Assembly: GCF_013085465.1 (NCBI RefSeq)
Contig: NZ_CP049838.1
Location: forward strand, 6,758,001 to 6,822,000
Source: Streptomyces asoensis
Lineage (GTDB): Bacteria > Actinomycetota > Actinomycetes > Streptomycetales > Streptomycetaceae
Length of the DNA stretch: 64,000 bases
Direction: 5' to 3'
Part shown: positions 7,489 through 16,616 of the stretch, one piece after another
Layout: each line of letters starts with the position of its first letter
How positions within the stretch are numbered: position 1 is the first letter of the stretch
The notes under the pieces: generated by a model
Seen by the model: the letters and a program-made list of their open reading frames with translations, nothing else
What the model was told of the DNA's origin: nothing
The model's database searches: none
Translations under genes and position numbers: made by a program

Positions 7489-8433
7489 ATGGCCGGTCCC
7501 GCCTTCCGCGCCGCCCCCGTCCGGGTGCGCGTTCCCGCCACCAGCGCCAACCTCGGCCCGGGCTTCGACGCCTTCGGCCTCGCGCTGGGGCTCTTCGACG
7601 ACGTCGTCGTCCGGGTGGCCGACTCAGGGCTGCACATCGACATCGCGGGGGAGGGCAGCGAGACGCTGCCGCGTGACGAGAAGCATCTCCTCGTCCGCTC
7701 CCTGCGCACCGCCTTCGACGTCCTGGGCGGCCAGCCGCGCGGCCTCGAGATCGTCTGCGCCAACCGCATCCCGCACGGCCGCGGCCTCGGCTCCTCCTCC
7801 GCCGCGATCTGCGCCGGAATCGTCGCCGCGCGCGCGGTGACCATAGGCGGCGAGAGCAAGCTCGACGACGCGGCCCTGCTCGAGCTCGCGACCGAGATCG
7901 AGGGCCATCCGGACAACGTGGCGGCCTGTCTGCTGGGCGGGTTCACCCTGTCCTGGATGGAGGCGGGCGCCGCGCGGGCGATCAGGATGGAGCCCGCCGA
8001 TTCCATCGTTCCGGTGGTTTTCGTGCCCGGGAAGCCGGTCCTCACCGAGACCGCGCGCGGTCTGCTCCCGCGCTCCGTCCCGCACGTCGACGCCGCCGCC
8101 AACGCGGGCCGGGCCGCACTGCTCGTCGAGGCCCTCACCCGGCGCCCCGAACTGCTGCTGCCCGCCACCGAGGACCGTCTGCACCAGGAGTACCGCGCGC
8201 CGGCCATGCCCGAGAGCGCGGCATTGGTGGAAAGGCTGCGCGCCGACGGGATTCCCGCCGTCATCTCCGGTGCCGGACCCACCGTGATGGCGCTGGCCGA
8301 CGCGGGCACGGCCGACAAGATCGAGGCCTCGGCCGGCGCGGACTGGGCCGCGAACCGCCTGGCCCTGGACCTGAAGGGCGCGTGCGTGTTGCCGCTCGCG
8401 CCCGCTGGTGACAGCCACTCCGGCGACATTTAA
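7489..8433 (+). CDS. thrB: Homoserine kinase
   Basis: Phosphorylates homoserine to O-phosphohomoserine, the substrate of ThrC. 314 residues, GHMP kinase family. The N-terminal motif is VRVPATSANLGPGFDAFGLA, the ATP-binding loop is PHGRGLGSSSAAICAG at about residues 94-109, and the C-terminal GHMP motif is IPAVISGAGPTVMAL. AAGGAG lies about 13 nt before the ATG. It is separated from thrC by 318 bp with a hairpin, so it may be expressed independently of hom-thrC. Confidence 0.96.
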   Translation: MAGPAFRAAPVRVRVPATSANLGPGFDAFGLALGLFDDVVVRVADSGLHIDIAGEGSETLPRDEKHLLVRSLRTAFDVLGGQPRGLEIVCANRIPHGRGLGSSSAAICAGIVAARAVTIGGESKLDDAALLELATEIEGHPDNVAACLLGGFTLSWMEAGAARAIRMEPADSIVPVVFVPGKPVLTETARGLLPRSVPHVDAAANAGRAALLVEALTRRPELLLPATEDRLHQEYRAPAMPESAALVERLRADGIPAVISGAGPTVMALADAGTADKIEASAGADWAANRLALDLKGACVLPLAPAGDSHSGDI

Positions 8434-8838
8434 GCGCACGGTTGCCGGATTTCGAGAGGGGGAATGTTTGTTGGATCCGGTAGTGTTAACCTCAAGTCTG
8501 CACCCGACCCCACCATGGCGAGGTGCTTCGTGTCCCCCTTCGGGACAGACATTCTTCCGGGAGCTCCCCAAGCCGCACTGCGTTCCGTACGTCGTACCTG
8601 GGCAGTACGCAGTACAGCGACGCTGAGTGGTCCACAGGGCACGCTCCGGAATTGGTGCGACCACGCCGCGTGACACTGAGTGTCATGGCTCGTCGCGGTA
8701 GCGCCATCACCAGCAAATTCTCTTCCGCCGCTTTGGCGGACCACCGCCCCGGCTTCGCCACAGCAAGGACCGAAGTCGGACAGCACAACCGGTCGCCGAG
8801 CCAGACAGGCCGACGTCCGCTCCAGGGAAGGACCCTTC
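8434..8838 (+). promoter_or_regulatory. Long rho leader/promoter region
   Basis: A 405-bp stretch without a supported gene. A -10-like TAGTGT at 8481-8486 in an AT-rich patch (the sequence continues TAACC) could start a leader of about 345 nt. The leader contains a GTAC-rich inverted repeat around 8585-8615 and an open frame of 52 codons from ATG 8515 with no good ribosome site. Long leaders that allow Rho autoregulation by premature termination are known for rho genes in other bacteria; that this one acts so is inference. Confidence 0.4.
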
Positions 8839-10878
8839 GTGAGCGACACCACCGATCTGATGGGCGCACGTGTCGAGGAGACAGCTGCCGCGCCCGCCAC
8901 GGACGCCTCCGCGCCTGCCACCGGTGCCGGCTCCCGGCGGCGCCGCGGTACCGGCCTCGAGGGCATGGTGCTGGCCGAGCTTCAGCAGGTCGCATCCGGC
9001 CTCGGTATCAGGGGCACGGCGCGTATGCGCAAGAGCCAGCTGATCGAGGTCATCAAGGAGGCGCAGGCGGGAGGCGGAGCAGCCGCCCCCAAGGCCACGA
9101 CGAGCCCCGCCGGGGACGCCGCCGAGACCAAGCCCAAGCGCCGCGCCACCTCCAAGGCGCGCACCGGCGACGAGGCCGTCGAGAAGAAGGCGGACACCGC
9201 CAAGGCCGAGGCCCCCGCCGAGAAGGCCGTGGCCCAGCAGCAGATCGAGATCCCCGGCCAGCCGGCCAGCAACGACGCGCCCACCGAGCGCCGTCGCCGC
9301 CGCGCCACCGCCGACGCGGGCAGCCCGGAGACGGTCGTCGCCGAGGCGAAGGCCGCTCCGAAGGCCGAGGCGTCCGCCCCGGCGCAGACCGAGGCCCAGG
9401 CTCAGCCGCAGGGCGACGCCAAGAGCGACGCCGACGGTGGCGAGGGCCGCCGCCGCGACCGCCGTGAGCGCGGCCGCGACCGCGGTGAGCGTGGCGACCG
9501 CGGTGACCGTCGCAAGGGCGACGACCAGCAGGGTGGCGGCCAGCAGCAGCGGGGCGGCCAGCAGCAGGGTCAGCAGCAGAGCGGTGGCCGTCAGGACCGC
9601 CAGCAGCGCGACAACGGCCCTCAGGACGACGACGAGTTCGGCGATGGCCGGCGTGGCCGTCGCGGCCGTTACCGCGACCGCCGTGGCCGTCGCGGGCGTG
9701 ACGAGATCGGCGCCGCCGAGCCGCAGGTCGCCGACGATGACGTCCTGATCCCCGTCGCGGGCATCCTGGACATCCTCGACAACTACGCCTTCATCCGTAC
9801 GTCGGGTTACCTGCCGGGCCCCAACGACGTGTACGTCTCGCTCGCCCAGGTCCGTAAGAACGGCCTGCGCAAGGGCGACCACGTCACCGGCGCGGTCCGT
9901 CAGCCCAAGGACGGCGAGCGCCGCGAGAAGTTCAACGCGCTGGTCCGTCTGGACTCCACCAACGGCATGGCGCCCGATTCCGGGCGCGGGCGACCGGAGT
10001 TCAACAAGCTGACCCCGCTCTACCCGCAGGACCGCCTCCGTCTGGAGACGGACCCGGGCGTGCTGACCACCCGCATCATCGACCTCGTGTCGCCGATCGG
10101 TAAGGGCCAGCGCGGTCTGATCGTGGCCCCGCCGAAGACCGGCAAGACCATGATCATGCAGGCGATCGCCAACGCGATCACGCACAACAACCCCGAGTGC
10201 CACCTGATGGTCGTCCTCGTGGACGAGCGTCCGGAAGAAGTCACCGACATGCAGCGGTCGGTCAAGGGCGAGGTCATCTCCTCGACCTTCGACCGCCCGG
10301 CCGAGGACCACACCACGGTCGCCGAGCTCGCCATCGAGCGCGCCAAGCGTCTGGTGGAGCTGGGTCACGACGTGGTCGTGCTGCTCGACTCGATCACGCG
10401 TCTGGGCCGTGCGTACAACCTCGCCGCCCCGGCCTCCGGCCGCATCCTGTCCGGTGGTGTCGACTCGACCGCCCTGTACCCGCCGAAGCGCTTCTTCGGT
10501 GCGGCCCGCAACATCGAGGACGGCGGCTCGCTGACCATCCTCGCCACCGCTCTGGTGGACACCGGGTCCCGCATGGACGAGGTGATCTTCGAGGAGTTCA
10601 AGGGCACCGGCAACATGGAGCTCAAGCTCGACCGGAAGCTCGCCGACAAGCGCATCTTCCCGGCGGTGGACGTCGACGCGTCCGGTACCCGTAAGGAAGA
10701 GATCCTGCTCGGCAACGAGGAGCTCGCGGTCACCTGGAAGCTGCGCCGGGTGCTGCACGCGCTCGACCAGCAGCAGGCGATCGAGCTGCTCCTCGACAAG
10801 ATGAAGCAGACGAAGTCGAACGGCGAGTTCCTGATGCAGATCCAGAAGACGACGCCGTCGACGGGCAACAACGACTGA
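8839..10878 (+). CDS. rho: Transcription termination factor Rho
   Basis: Hexameric RNA-dependent ATPase that releases RNA polymerase. 679 residues by the GTG at 8839, which has GGGAAGGA upstream; the open frame before it has no homology. Order: N-terminal Rho-N helix bundle ([15 protein letters not shown]), a long actinobacterial insertion first rich in Ala/Lys/Glu and then in Arg/Gly/Asp/Gln (about residues 85-290), the cold-shock RNA-binding domain ([20 protein letters not shown]), and the RecA-like ATPase with Walker [13 protein letters not shown] (about 430), [13 protein letters not shown] and the secondary RNA-binding Q/R loops ([12 protein letters not shown]). The large basic, low-complexity insert is typical of high-GC Gram-positives, where it adds RNA-binding capacity. 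A strong hairpin follows the stop. Confidence 0.96.
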   Translation: MSDTTDLMGARVEETAAAPATDASAPATGAGSRRRRGTGLEGMVLAELQQVASGLGIRGTARMRKSQLIEVIKEAQAGGGAAAPKATTSPAGDAAETKPKRRATSKARTGDEAVEKKADTAKAEAPAEKAVAQQQIEIPGQPASNDAPTERRRRRATADAGSPETVVAEAKAAPKAEASAPAQTEAQAQPQGDAKSDADGGEGRRRDRRERGRDRGERGDRGDRRKGDDQQGGGQQQRGGQQQGQQQSGGRQDRQQRDNGPQDDDEFGDGRRGRRGRYRDRRGRRGRDEIGAAEPQVADDDVLIPVAGILDILDNYAFIRTSGYLPGPNDVYVSLAQVRKNGLRKGDHVTGAVRQPKDGERREKFNALVRLDSTNGMAPDSGRGRPEFNKLTPLYPQDRLRLETDPGVLTTRIIDLVSPIGKGQRGLIVAPPKTGKTMIMQAIANAITHNNPECHLMVVLVDERPEEVTDMQRSVKGEVISSTFDRPAEDHTTVAELAIERAKRLVELGHDVVVLLDSITRLGRAYNLAAPASGRILSGGVDSTALYPPKRFFGAARNIEDGGSLTILATALVDTGSRMDEVIFEEFKGTGNMELKLDRKLADKRIFPAVDVDASGTRKEEILLGNEELAVTWKLRRVLHALDQQQAIELLLDKMKQTKSNGEFLMQIQKTTPSTGNND

Positions 10879-10896
10879 CGTCGTTCAGCCGAACAC

Positions 10897-10937
10897 CGAG
10901 TGAGGGCCGCCCCTTTGAAGGGGGTGGCCCTCACTCG
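10897..10937 (+). terminator. Strong hairpin after rho
   Basis: CGAGTGAGGGCC pairs with GGCCCTCACTCG, and the inner CCCCTTT region closes the stem. It begins 18 nt after the rho stop and is a likely rho transcript terminator. Confidence 0.75.
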
Positions 10938-11013
10938 TGTCGTACCGGCGGGATACGATCTCGCTCTTCACGCTTTCTTCAGATTCGAACTTTGATCCCG
11001 AGGGGGGACTCGA

Positions 11014-12804
11014 GTGGGTATACCCACGTCCGGAGGCGGTCGGCACAGACGCCGGATACGGATCGCTCTGCCCGTGGTCGCGGTCGGCCTCGCCGCCACT
11101 GTCGCCGGTGCGCTGCTGAGCTCGTCCGCGCAGGCGGCCGAAGCGCCGCCGGCGCCCAGGGCCACCGCGCCGTCGGCGAAGGAGCTCCAGAAGCGGCTCG
11201 ACGTCGCCCTGGCCGGTGACGACATCGCGGGGCAGACGTCGAAGGAGTCGCTGACCGCGGGCTCCAAGGCCACCACGGTCGACCCGAAGATCATCGGTGG
11301 TACGACCACCACCATCACCAAAGCGCCGTGGATGGCCCAGCTCTGGTACGGCGACGATCGCGGTACGCCGGACAACACCAGCGACGACATCGGCTTCTTC
11401 TGCGGCGGCGCGGTCGTGTCGCCGACCAAGATCCTCACCGCCGCGCACTGCGTCAAGGGCTACGACTGGAAGGCGCACGGCGCCATCGTCACCGGCACCA
11501 CGCAGCTGCCGTCCGAGGGCGATGTGCACGGCGGCACCGTCAGCGGTGTCTGGCTCCAGTGGAATCACTGGTCGTACAACGCCTCGACGATCGACAACGA
11601 CATCGCCGTGCTGACCCTGCCGAACCCGGTCAAGGCCACGCCGATCCCGCTGATCACGCCCGCGAACACCGGGTCGTACGTGGCGGGCACGAAGGCCACG
11701 GTCTACGGCTGGGGCCGCACCACCTCCACCAACGAGGACATCTCCGAGACGCTGAAGACGGCCACGCTGCCGATCCAGTCGGACACCACCTGCGCGAACA
11801 CCTACGGCGCCGACTTCGTCAAGGGCCACATGGTGTGCGCGGGTACCCCCGCCACCGGAAGCGACGAGGGCACCACCTCGGCCTGCAACGGTGACTCCGG
11901 CGGTCCGCTGGTCTACGGCGGCCGGATCGTGGGCGTCGTCTCGTGGGGTGTGAAGGACTGCGTCGAGAGCGGCGCGTACAGCGTCTTCAGCAAGGTCACC
12001 TCGTACGTCGGCACGGTCTACCCGCGCATCGACGACACCAACCTGAGCGGCGACCACAACGCCGACCTGTGGGTGCGCAACGCGGCCACCCAGACCGGCT
12101 ACGAGTTGGACTCCAAGGGCACCACGCTCGCCGCCCGGCAGTCCTGGGGCACCTGGAGCGGCTACAACCTCCTCCTTCAGACCGACCTCGACCGGGACGG
12201 CTACCAGGACCTGATCGTGCGCCGTACGTCCGACGGGGACGTCTTCTGGAAGCACTACGTGCCCGCCAGCGAGACCTGGGCCACCCAGCTCGTCGGCGAC
12301 AACTGGAAGACCCGCCTGTCGATCGTCGCCCCCGGTGACGTCACCGGGGACTACCTGCCCGACCTGCTCTCCGTGGACTCCGCCGGCGTCTTGTGGATCT
12401 ACCCGGGCAAGGGCAACGGCAGCTTCGGCACCCGCGCGAAGGCCGGCACGGGCTGGAACAGCTTCAACTTCGTGCGCGGCCACGGCGACTTCAACGGCGA
12501 CGGCCGGGCCGACCTGCTCGCCCGCAACAGGACCAGCGGCGCCGTCTACCTGTACCGGGGCCGGGGCACGACCGGCACGGGCGCCTTCGCGCCCGGCCTC
12601 AAGGTCGCGACCTGGAGCAACACCACGTACAACGCGTTCGCCACGGTCGGCGACGTGAACGGCGACGGTATGGCCGACCTGCTGGCCCGTACACCCGCCG
12701 GCAAGCTGGTCCTGTACCGGGGCAACGGAGGGGCCACAAATGTGATCTTTTCCGCAGCGCTCTCCCTTGGGACGTCTTTCAAGCAGTATGACCTGTTCGG
12801 CTGA
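11014..12804 (+). CDS. Secreted trypsin-fold (S1) serine protease with VCBS/FG-GAP repeat tail
   Basis: 596 residues. A twin-Arg-containing basic N-terminus and hydrophobic core form a signal peptide (cleavage near AQAAEA). An S1 protease domain spans about residues 92-345: IIGG activation site, His in LTAAHC (about 144), Asp in DNDIAVL (about 195), Ser in CNGDSGGPLV (295). The residue six before the catalytic Ser is Ser, not the Asp of trypsin, so specificity is probably not tryptic. The C-terminal 240 residues carry about five FG-GAP/VCBS units with calcium-loop signatures (GDFNGDGRADLLAR, GDVNGDGMADLLAR), a probable surface or polymer-binding propeller. GTG 11014 has AGGGGGGA upstream. Propeptide removal is likely, given the roughly 50 residues before IIGG. 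Confidence 0.88.
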   Translation: MGIPTSGGGRHRRRIRIALPVVAVGLAATVAGALLSSSAQAAEAPPAPRATAPSAKELQKRLDVALAGDDIAGQTSKESLTAGSKATTVDPKIIGGTTTTITKAPWMAQLWYGDDRGTPDNTSDDIGFFCGGAVVSPTKILTAAHCVKGYDWKAHGAIVTGTTQLPSEGDVHGGTVSGVWLQWNHWSYNASTIDNDIAVLTLPNPVKATPIPLITPANTGSYVAGTKATVYGWGRTTSTNEDISETLKTATLPIQSDTTCANTYGADFVKGHMVCAGTPATGSDEGTTSACNGDSGGPLVYGGRIVGVVSWGVKDCVESGAYSVFSKVTSYVGTVYPRIDDTNLSGDHNADLWVRNAATQTGYELDSKGTTLAARQSWGTWSGYNLLLQTDLDRDGYQDLIVRRTSDGDVFWKHYVPASETWATQLVGDNWKTRLSIVAPGDVTGDYLPDLLSVDSAGVLWIYPGKGNGSFGTRAKAGTGWNSFNFVRGHGDFNGDGRADLLARNRTSGAVYLYRGRGTTGTGAFAPGLKVATWSNTTYNAFATVGDVNGDGMADLLARTPAGKLVLYRGNGGATNVIFSAALSLGTSFKQYDLFG

Positions 12805-12848
12805 GTCCGGCCGAACTTGCAGGTGAGTGGGGGTAGACCTCACTCGCC
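12795..12848 (+). terminator. Tandem hairpins after the S1 protease gene
   Basis: GTTCGG/CCGAAC spans the stop codon (12795-12816). It is followed by GGTGAGTGGG paired with CTCACTCGCC (12822-12848). Together they probably terminate the protease transcript before the LCP gene. Confidence 0.55.
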
Positions 12849-12973
12849 CCTGTCACGCAGCGTGCCCGGTCCACCGCGGACCGGGCACGACGCGTTGTGC
12901 AACCCTGTCCCGAGTTTCCCCGTCTGACCTGGCGGAGTGACGATGGTGAGGTTGCACGAGAACAGAGGAGCAC

Positions 12974-14113
12974 ATGTCCGCCGAGAGCACGCCGGAGCCC
13001 GGAACCCCGGGTGAGGCCGGCACAACGAGCGGGGCGGCCGGCAGCAATGGCCCGCGCCACCGCAGGCAGCGTGGCCGACGCAAGGGGGTGCTGATCGCCG
13101 CATGGAGCGCCGCGGGCGTCCTCGTGCTGGGCGGCACCGGTGTCGGCTACCTCTACTTCAAGCTCAACGGCAACATCAAGAGCGTCGACATCGACCAGGC
13201 CCTGGGCACCGACCGGCCCACCAAGGTCGACAACGGCTCCGAGAACATCCTCGTGCTCGGCTCGGACACCCGCTCCGGCACCAACAAGAAGCTCGGCGGC
13301 GGCACGGACGACGGCAGCGCCCGCTCCGACACCGCGATGATCATCCACGTGTACGAGGGCCACAAGAAGGCCAGCGTGGTCTCCATACCGCGCGACACGC
13401 TCATAGACCGCCCCGCCTGCACCGACACGAGCGGTGCCACGCACGACGCCGCGTCCGACGTGATGTTCAACTCGGCGTACTCGACGGGCGGCGCGGCCTG
13501 CGCGGTGAAGACGGTCGAGTCGATCAGCGGCGTCCGTATGGACCACTACCTGGAAGTCGACTTCTCGGGCTTCGAGAAGCTCATCGACGAACTCGGCGGC
13601 GTCGAGGTCACCACGACCAAGGCCATCGACGACCCCGACAGCCACCTGAACCTCGAGGCCGGCACGCACACGCTCACCGGCGAGCAGGCGCTCGGCCTGG
13701 TCCGCACCCGGCACGGCGTCGGCGACGGCTCCGACCTCGGCCGCATCCAGCTCCAGCAGGCCTTCATCAAGGCCCTGGTCAACCAGGTCAAGCAGGTCGG
13801 CCTGTTCACCAGCGGCACCAAGCTGTACGACCTCGCGAACACCGCGACCAAGGCCGTCACGGCCGACTCCAAGCTCGGCTCGCTGAACTCCCTGATGTCC
13901 TTCGCGAACGGCCTCAAGGGCATCAGCGCCGCCGACATGAACATGGTCACGATGCCGGTCCGGTACGACCCGTCCAACCTCAACCGGGTCATCGTCGCCA
14001 AGGCGAAGGCCGAACAGGTGTGGACGGCCCTGAAGAACGACCGGCCCATCCCGAAGGCCGCCACCGAGGGCACCGCCACGGGCGAGGCGGCGGGGGTCGT
14101 GACGTCCTCCTGA
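12974..14113 (+). CDS. LytR-CpsA-Psr (LCP) family cell-wall glycopolymer ligase
   Basis: 379 residues. A short cytoplasmic, basic N-terminus is followed by one membrane helix (about residues 41-60) and an extracellular LCP domain from about 90 to 270. Conserved elements include NILVLGSDTRSG, the Asp/Arg pair in RSDTAMIIH, VVSIPRDTLID and LVRTRHGVGDGSDLGRI. LCP proteins transfer undecaprenyl-linked teichoic or teichuronic-type polymers to peptidoglycan. No LytR_C domain is visible; the C-terminal about 100 residues are helical then Thr/Ala-rich. GAGGAG precedes the ATG by 4 nt. Confidence 0.9.
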   Translation: MSAESTPEPGTPGEAGTTSGAAGSNGPRHRRQRGRRKGVLIAAWSAAGVLVLGGTGVGYLYFKLNGNIKSVDIDQALGTDRPTKVDNGSENILVLGSDTRSGTNKKLGGGTDDGSARSDTAMIIHVYEGHKKASVVSIPRDTLIDRPACTDTSGATHDAASDVMFNSAYSTGGAACAVKTVESISGVRMDHYLEVDFSGFEKLIDELGGVEVTTTKAIDDPDSHLNLEAGTHTLTGEQALGLVRTRHGVGDGSDLGRIQLQQAFIKALVNQVKQVGLFTSGTKLYDLANTATKAVTADSKLGSLNSLMSFANGLKGISAADMNMVTMPVRYDPSNLNRVIVAKAKAEQVWTALKNDRPIPKAATEGTATGEAAGVVTSS

Positions 14114-14139
14114 GGGCCTTCGCGCACCCCGGGGAATAG

Positions 14140-14167
14140 ATCCCCCCGCCCCCCGGTTTTGGGGGAT
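14140..14167 (+). terminator. Hairpin between LCP gene and rpmE
   Basis: ATCCCCC pairs with GGGGGAT across a C/G-rich loop containing TTTT, 26 nt after the LCP stop. Confidence 0.45.
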
Positions 14168-14262
14168 GCGGCCAGTCCTGGCAGACTGGTACGTCGGCTC
14201 CGGTTCACGTTTGTCGTATCCCGCGGCAGCGACCCGGCGCCCTCCCGAAACTAGGAGACACC

Positions 14263-14487
14263 TTGAAGCGCGACATCCACCCCGAGTACGTCGAGACGCA
14301 GGTCAGCTGCACCTGTGGCGCCTCGTTCACCACCCGTAGCACGATCGAGAGCGGTTCCATCCGCGCCGACGTCTGCTCCGAGTGCCACCCGTTCTACACG
14401 GGCAAGCAGAAGATCCTCGACACCGGTGGCCGTGTGGCCCGCTTCGAGGCCCGCTTCGGCAAGGCTCCCGCCGGCTCCAAGAAGTAG
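14263..14487 (+). CDS. rpmE: 50S ribosomal protein L31, zinc-binding type
   Basis: 74 residues. It begins KRDIHPEYV and has the zinc Cys pairs in [10 protein letters not shown] and [10 protein letters not shown], which mark the zinc-containing (C+) form of L31 rather than the zinc-independent paralogue used under zinc starvation. The start is TTG at 14263 with TAGGAGA 5-6 nt upstream. A GC-rich inverted repeat follows before prfA. Its position immediately upstream of prfA is conserved in actinobacteria. Confidence 0.96.
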   Translation: MKRDIHPEYVETQVSCTCGASFTTRSTIESGSIRADVCSECHPFYTGKQKILDTGGRVARFEARFGKAPAGSKK

Positions 14488-14595
14488 CGAGCCCCTTTTC
14501 GCCGGTCCACGGCAGTGTCCCCGCCCAGGGGCACGCCGGGACCGGCGTTTTTGGTCGCCCGCCCTTCCCCCACGCACGTCATTCAGGAGCGCATC

Positions 14596-15672
14596 ATGTT
14601 CGAGGCCGTCGAGGAGCTGCTCGGAGAGCACGCCGACCTGGAGAAGAAGCTCGCCGACCCGTCGGTCCACGCCGACCAGGCCAACGCGCGCAAGCTGAAC
14701 AAGCGCTACGCCGAGCTGACGCCCATCGTCGGCACGTACCGCTCCTGGAAGCAGACCGGGGACGACGTCGAGACCGCGCGCGAGTTCGCCTCCGCCGACC
14801 CGGACTTCGCCGCCGAGGTCAAGGATCTGGAGAAGCAGCGCGAGGAGCTGACGGAGAAGCTGCGGCTGCTGCTCGTGCCCCGGGACCCGTCCGACGACAA
14901 GGACGTCATCCTCGAGATCAAGGCGGGCGCGGGCGGCGACGAGTCGGCCCTGTTCGCCGGCGACCTGCTGCGCATGTACCTCCGGTACGCCGAGCGCGTC
15001 GGCTGGAAGACCGAGATCATCGACGCGACCGAGTCCGAGCTGGGCGGCTACAAGGACGTCCAGGTCGCGGTGAAGACCAAGGGCGGACAGGGCGCCACCG
15101 AGCCCGGGCAGGGCGTCTGGGCGCGGATGAAGTACGAAGGCGGCGTGCACCGGGTGCAGCGGGTCCCCGCGACCGAGTCCCAGGGGCGGATCCACACCTC
15201 CGCCGCCGGTGTGCTCGTGACGCCCGAGGCCGAGGAGGTCGACGTCGAGATCAACGCGAACGACCTCCGCATCGACGTCTACCGGTCCTCCGGGCCCGGC
15301 GGGCAGTCCGTCAACACCACCGACTCCGCCGTGCGCATCACGCACATTCCCACCGGAGTCGTCGCCTCCTGCCAGAACGAGAAGAGCCAGTTGCAGAACA
15401 AGGAGCAGGCGATGCGTATCCTGCGCTCCAGGCTGCTCGCAGCGGCGCAGGAGGAAGCGGAGCGGGAGGCCGCCGACGCCCGCCGCAGCCAGGTCCGCAC
15501 CGTCGACCGCTCCGAGAAGATCCGCACGTACAACTTCCCGGAGAACCGCATCTCGGACCACCGCGTCGGCTTCAAGTCGTACAACCTGGACCAGGTCCTG
15601 GACGGCGACCTCGACGCGGTGATCCAGGCCTGCGTCGACGCGGACTCGGCCGCCAAGCTCGCAGCCGCGTAA
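14596..15672 (+). CDS. prfA: Peptide chain release factor 1
   Basis: 358 residues. Recognises UAA and UAG and triggers peptidyl-tRNA hydrolysis. The codon-reading PAT tripeptide is in [14 protein letters not shown] and the catalytic GGQ is in [19 protein letters not shown] (residues 235-237). ATG at 14596 is chosen over upstream in-frame codons because it begins the family N-terminus ([15 protein letters not shown]) and has CAGGAGC upstream. PrmC, which methylates the GGQ glutamine, is encoded next. Confidence 0.97.
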   Translation: MFEAVEELLGEHADLEKKLADPSVHADQANARKLNKRYAELTPIVGTYRSWKQTGDDVETAREFASADPDFAAEVKDLEKQREELTEKLRLLLVPRDPSDDKDVILEIKAGAGGDESALFAGDLLRMYLRYAERVGWKTEIIDATESELGGYKDVQVAVKTKGGQGATEPGQGVWARMKYEGGVHRVQRVPATESQGRIHTSAAGVLVTPEAEEVDVEINANDLRIDVYRSSGPGGQSVNTTDSAVRITHIPTGVVASCQNEKSQLQNKEQAMRILRSRLLAAAQEEAEREAADARRSQVRTVDRSEKIRTYNFPENRISDHRVGFKSYNLDQVLDGDLDAVIQACVDADSAAKLAAA

Positions 15673-15717
15673 GCGTTGTAGGACGTACGCACGACGAGTA
15701 CGACACGGAGGACTTGC

Positions 15718-16563
15718 GTGAACCTGCTGCTCGCAGAGGTGGCCCAGGCCACCCAGCGGCTGGCCGACGCCGGCGTGCCCTCGCCGCGCAACGACGCGGA
15801 GGAGCTCGCCGCGTTCGTGCACGGCGTGAAGCGCGGTGAGCTCCACTCCGTGAAGAACTCCGACTTCGACGCCCGTTACTGGGAGACCATCGCCCGGCGG
15901 GAGCAGCGCGAGCCGCTCCAGCACATCACCGGGCGGGCCTTCTTCCGGTACCTGGAGCTCCAGGTCGGCCCCGGCGTCTTCGTACCGCGCCCCGAGACCG
16001 AGTCCGTGGTCGGCTGGGCCATAGACGCGGTACGCGCCATGGACGTCGTCGAGCCCCGCATCGTGGACCTGTGCACCGGCAGCGGCGCCATCGCGCTCGC
16101 CCTCGCCCAGGAGGTGCCGCGCTCGCGTGTGCACGCCGTGGAGCTGTCCGAGGACGCCCTGCGCTGGACGCGCAAGAACATGGAGGGGTCCAGGGTCGAC
16201 CTGCGTCAGGGAGACGCCCTGGACGCCTTCCGCGACCTCGACGGCCAGGTCGACCTGGTCATCTCCAACCCCCCGTACATCCCGCTCACCGAGTGGGAGT
16301 ACGTGGCGCCCGAGGCGCGCGACTACGACCCCGAACTCGCCCTGTTCTCGGGGGAGGACGGCCTCGACCTGATCCGCGGCATCGAGCGCACCGCGCACCG
16401 GCTGCTGCGTCCCGGCGGTGTCGTCGTCATCGAGCACGCCGACACCCAGGGCGGCCAGGTGCCGTGGATCTTCACCGAGGAGCGGGGCTGGGCCGACGCG
16501 GCCGATCACCCCGACCTCAACAAGCGCCCGCGCTTCGCGACCGCCCGCCGGGCGACGCCATGA
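15718..16563 (+). CDS. prmC: Release factor glutamine N5-methyltransferase PrmC (HemK)
   Basis: 281 residues. Methylates the Gln of the GGQ motif of RF1 and RF2 using SAM. It has an N-terminal helical RF-binding domain, then the Rossmann methyltransferase: IVDLCTGSGAIALALA binds SAM and DLVISNPPYIPL (about residues 179-190) carries the catalytic NPPY. It starts at GTG 15718 with GGAGGA upstream. Its TGA stop overlaps the ATG of an 18-codon ORF (ATGA), so translation is probably coupled downstream. Its position after prfA matches its function. Confidence 0.95.
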   Translation: MNLLLAEVAQATQRLADAGVPSPRNDAEELAAFVHGVKRGELHSVKNSDFDARYWETIARREQREPLQHITGRAFFRYLELQVGPGVFVPRPETESVVGWAIDAVRAMDVVEPRIVDLCTGSGAIALALAQEVPRSRVHAVELSEDALRWTRKNMEGSRVDLRQGDALDAFRDLDGQVDLVISNPPYIPLTEWEYVAPEARDYDPELALFSGEDGLDLIRGIERTAHRLLRPGGVVVIEHADTQGGQVPWIFTEERGWADAADHPDLNKRPRFATARRATP

Positions 16564-16616
16564 GCGGTCCCCACACTTTCGACCCGCAGCAGTACGTGTA
16601 CGAGGAGGCCCGCTGA
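16560..16616 (+). CDS. Coupled 18-residue micro-ORF between prmC and tsaC
   Basis: ATG overlaps the prmC stop (ATGA) and its own TGA overlaps the start of the next gene (TGATG), so ribosomes can pass prmC, micro-ORF and tsaC without a gap. The peptide is MSGPHTFDPQQYVYEEAR. The last codons GAG GAG GCC also form the ribosome site (GAGGAGG) for the next gene, so the ORF may be an accident of that overlap or may tune translation of tsaC. I do not recognise the peptide. Conservation in other genomes would decide. Confidence 0.4.
   Translation: MSGPHTFDPQQYVYEEAR

Noticed and set aside
8515..8673. 52-codon ORF in the rho leader
   Set aside because: No ribosome site and no recognisable motif. Kept only as part of the leader finding, not as a gene.
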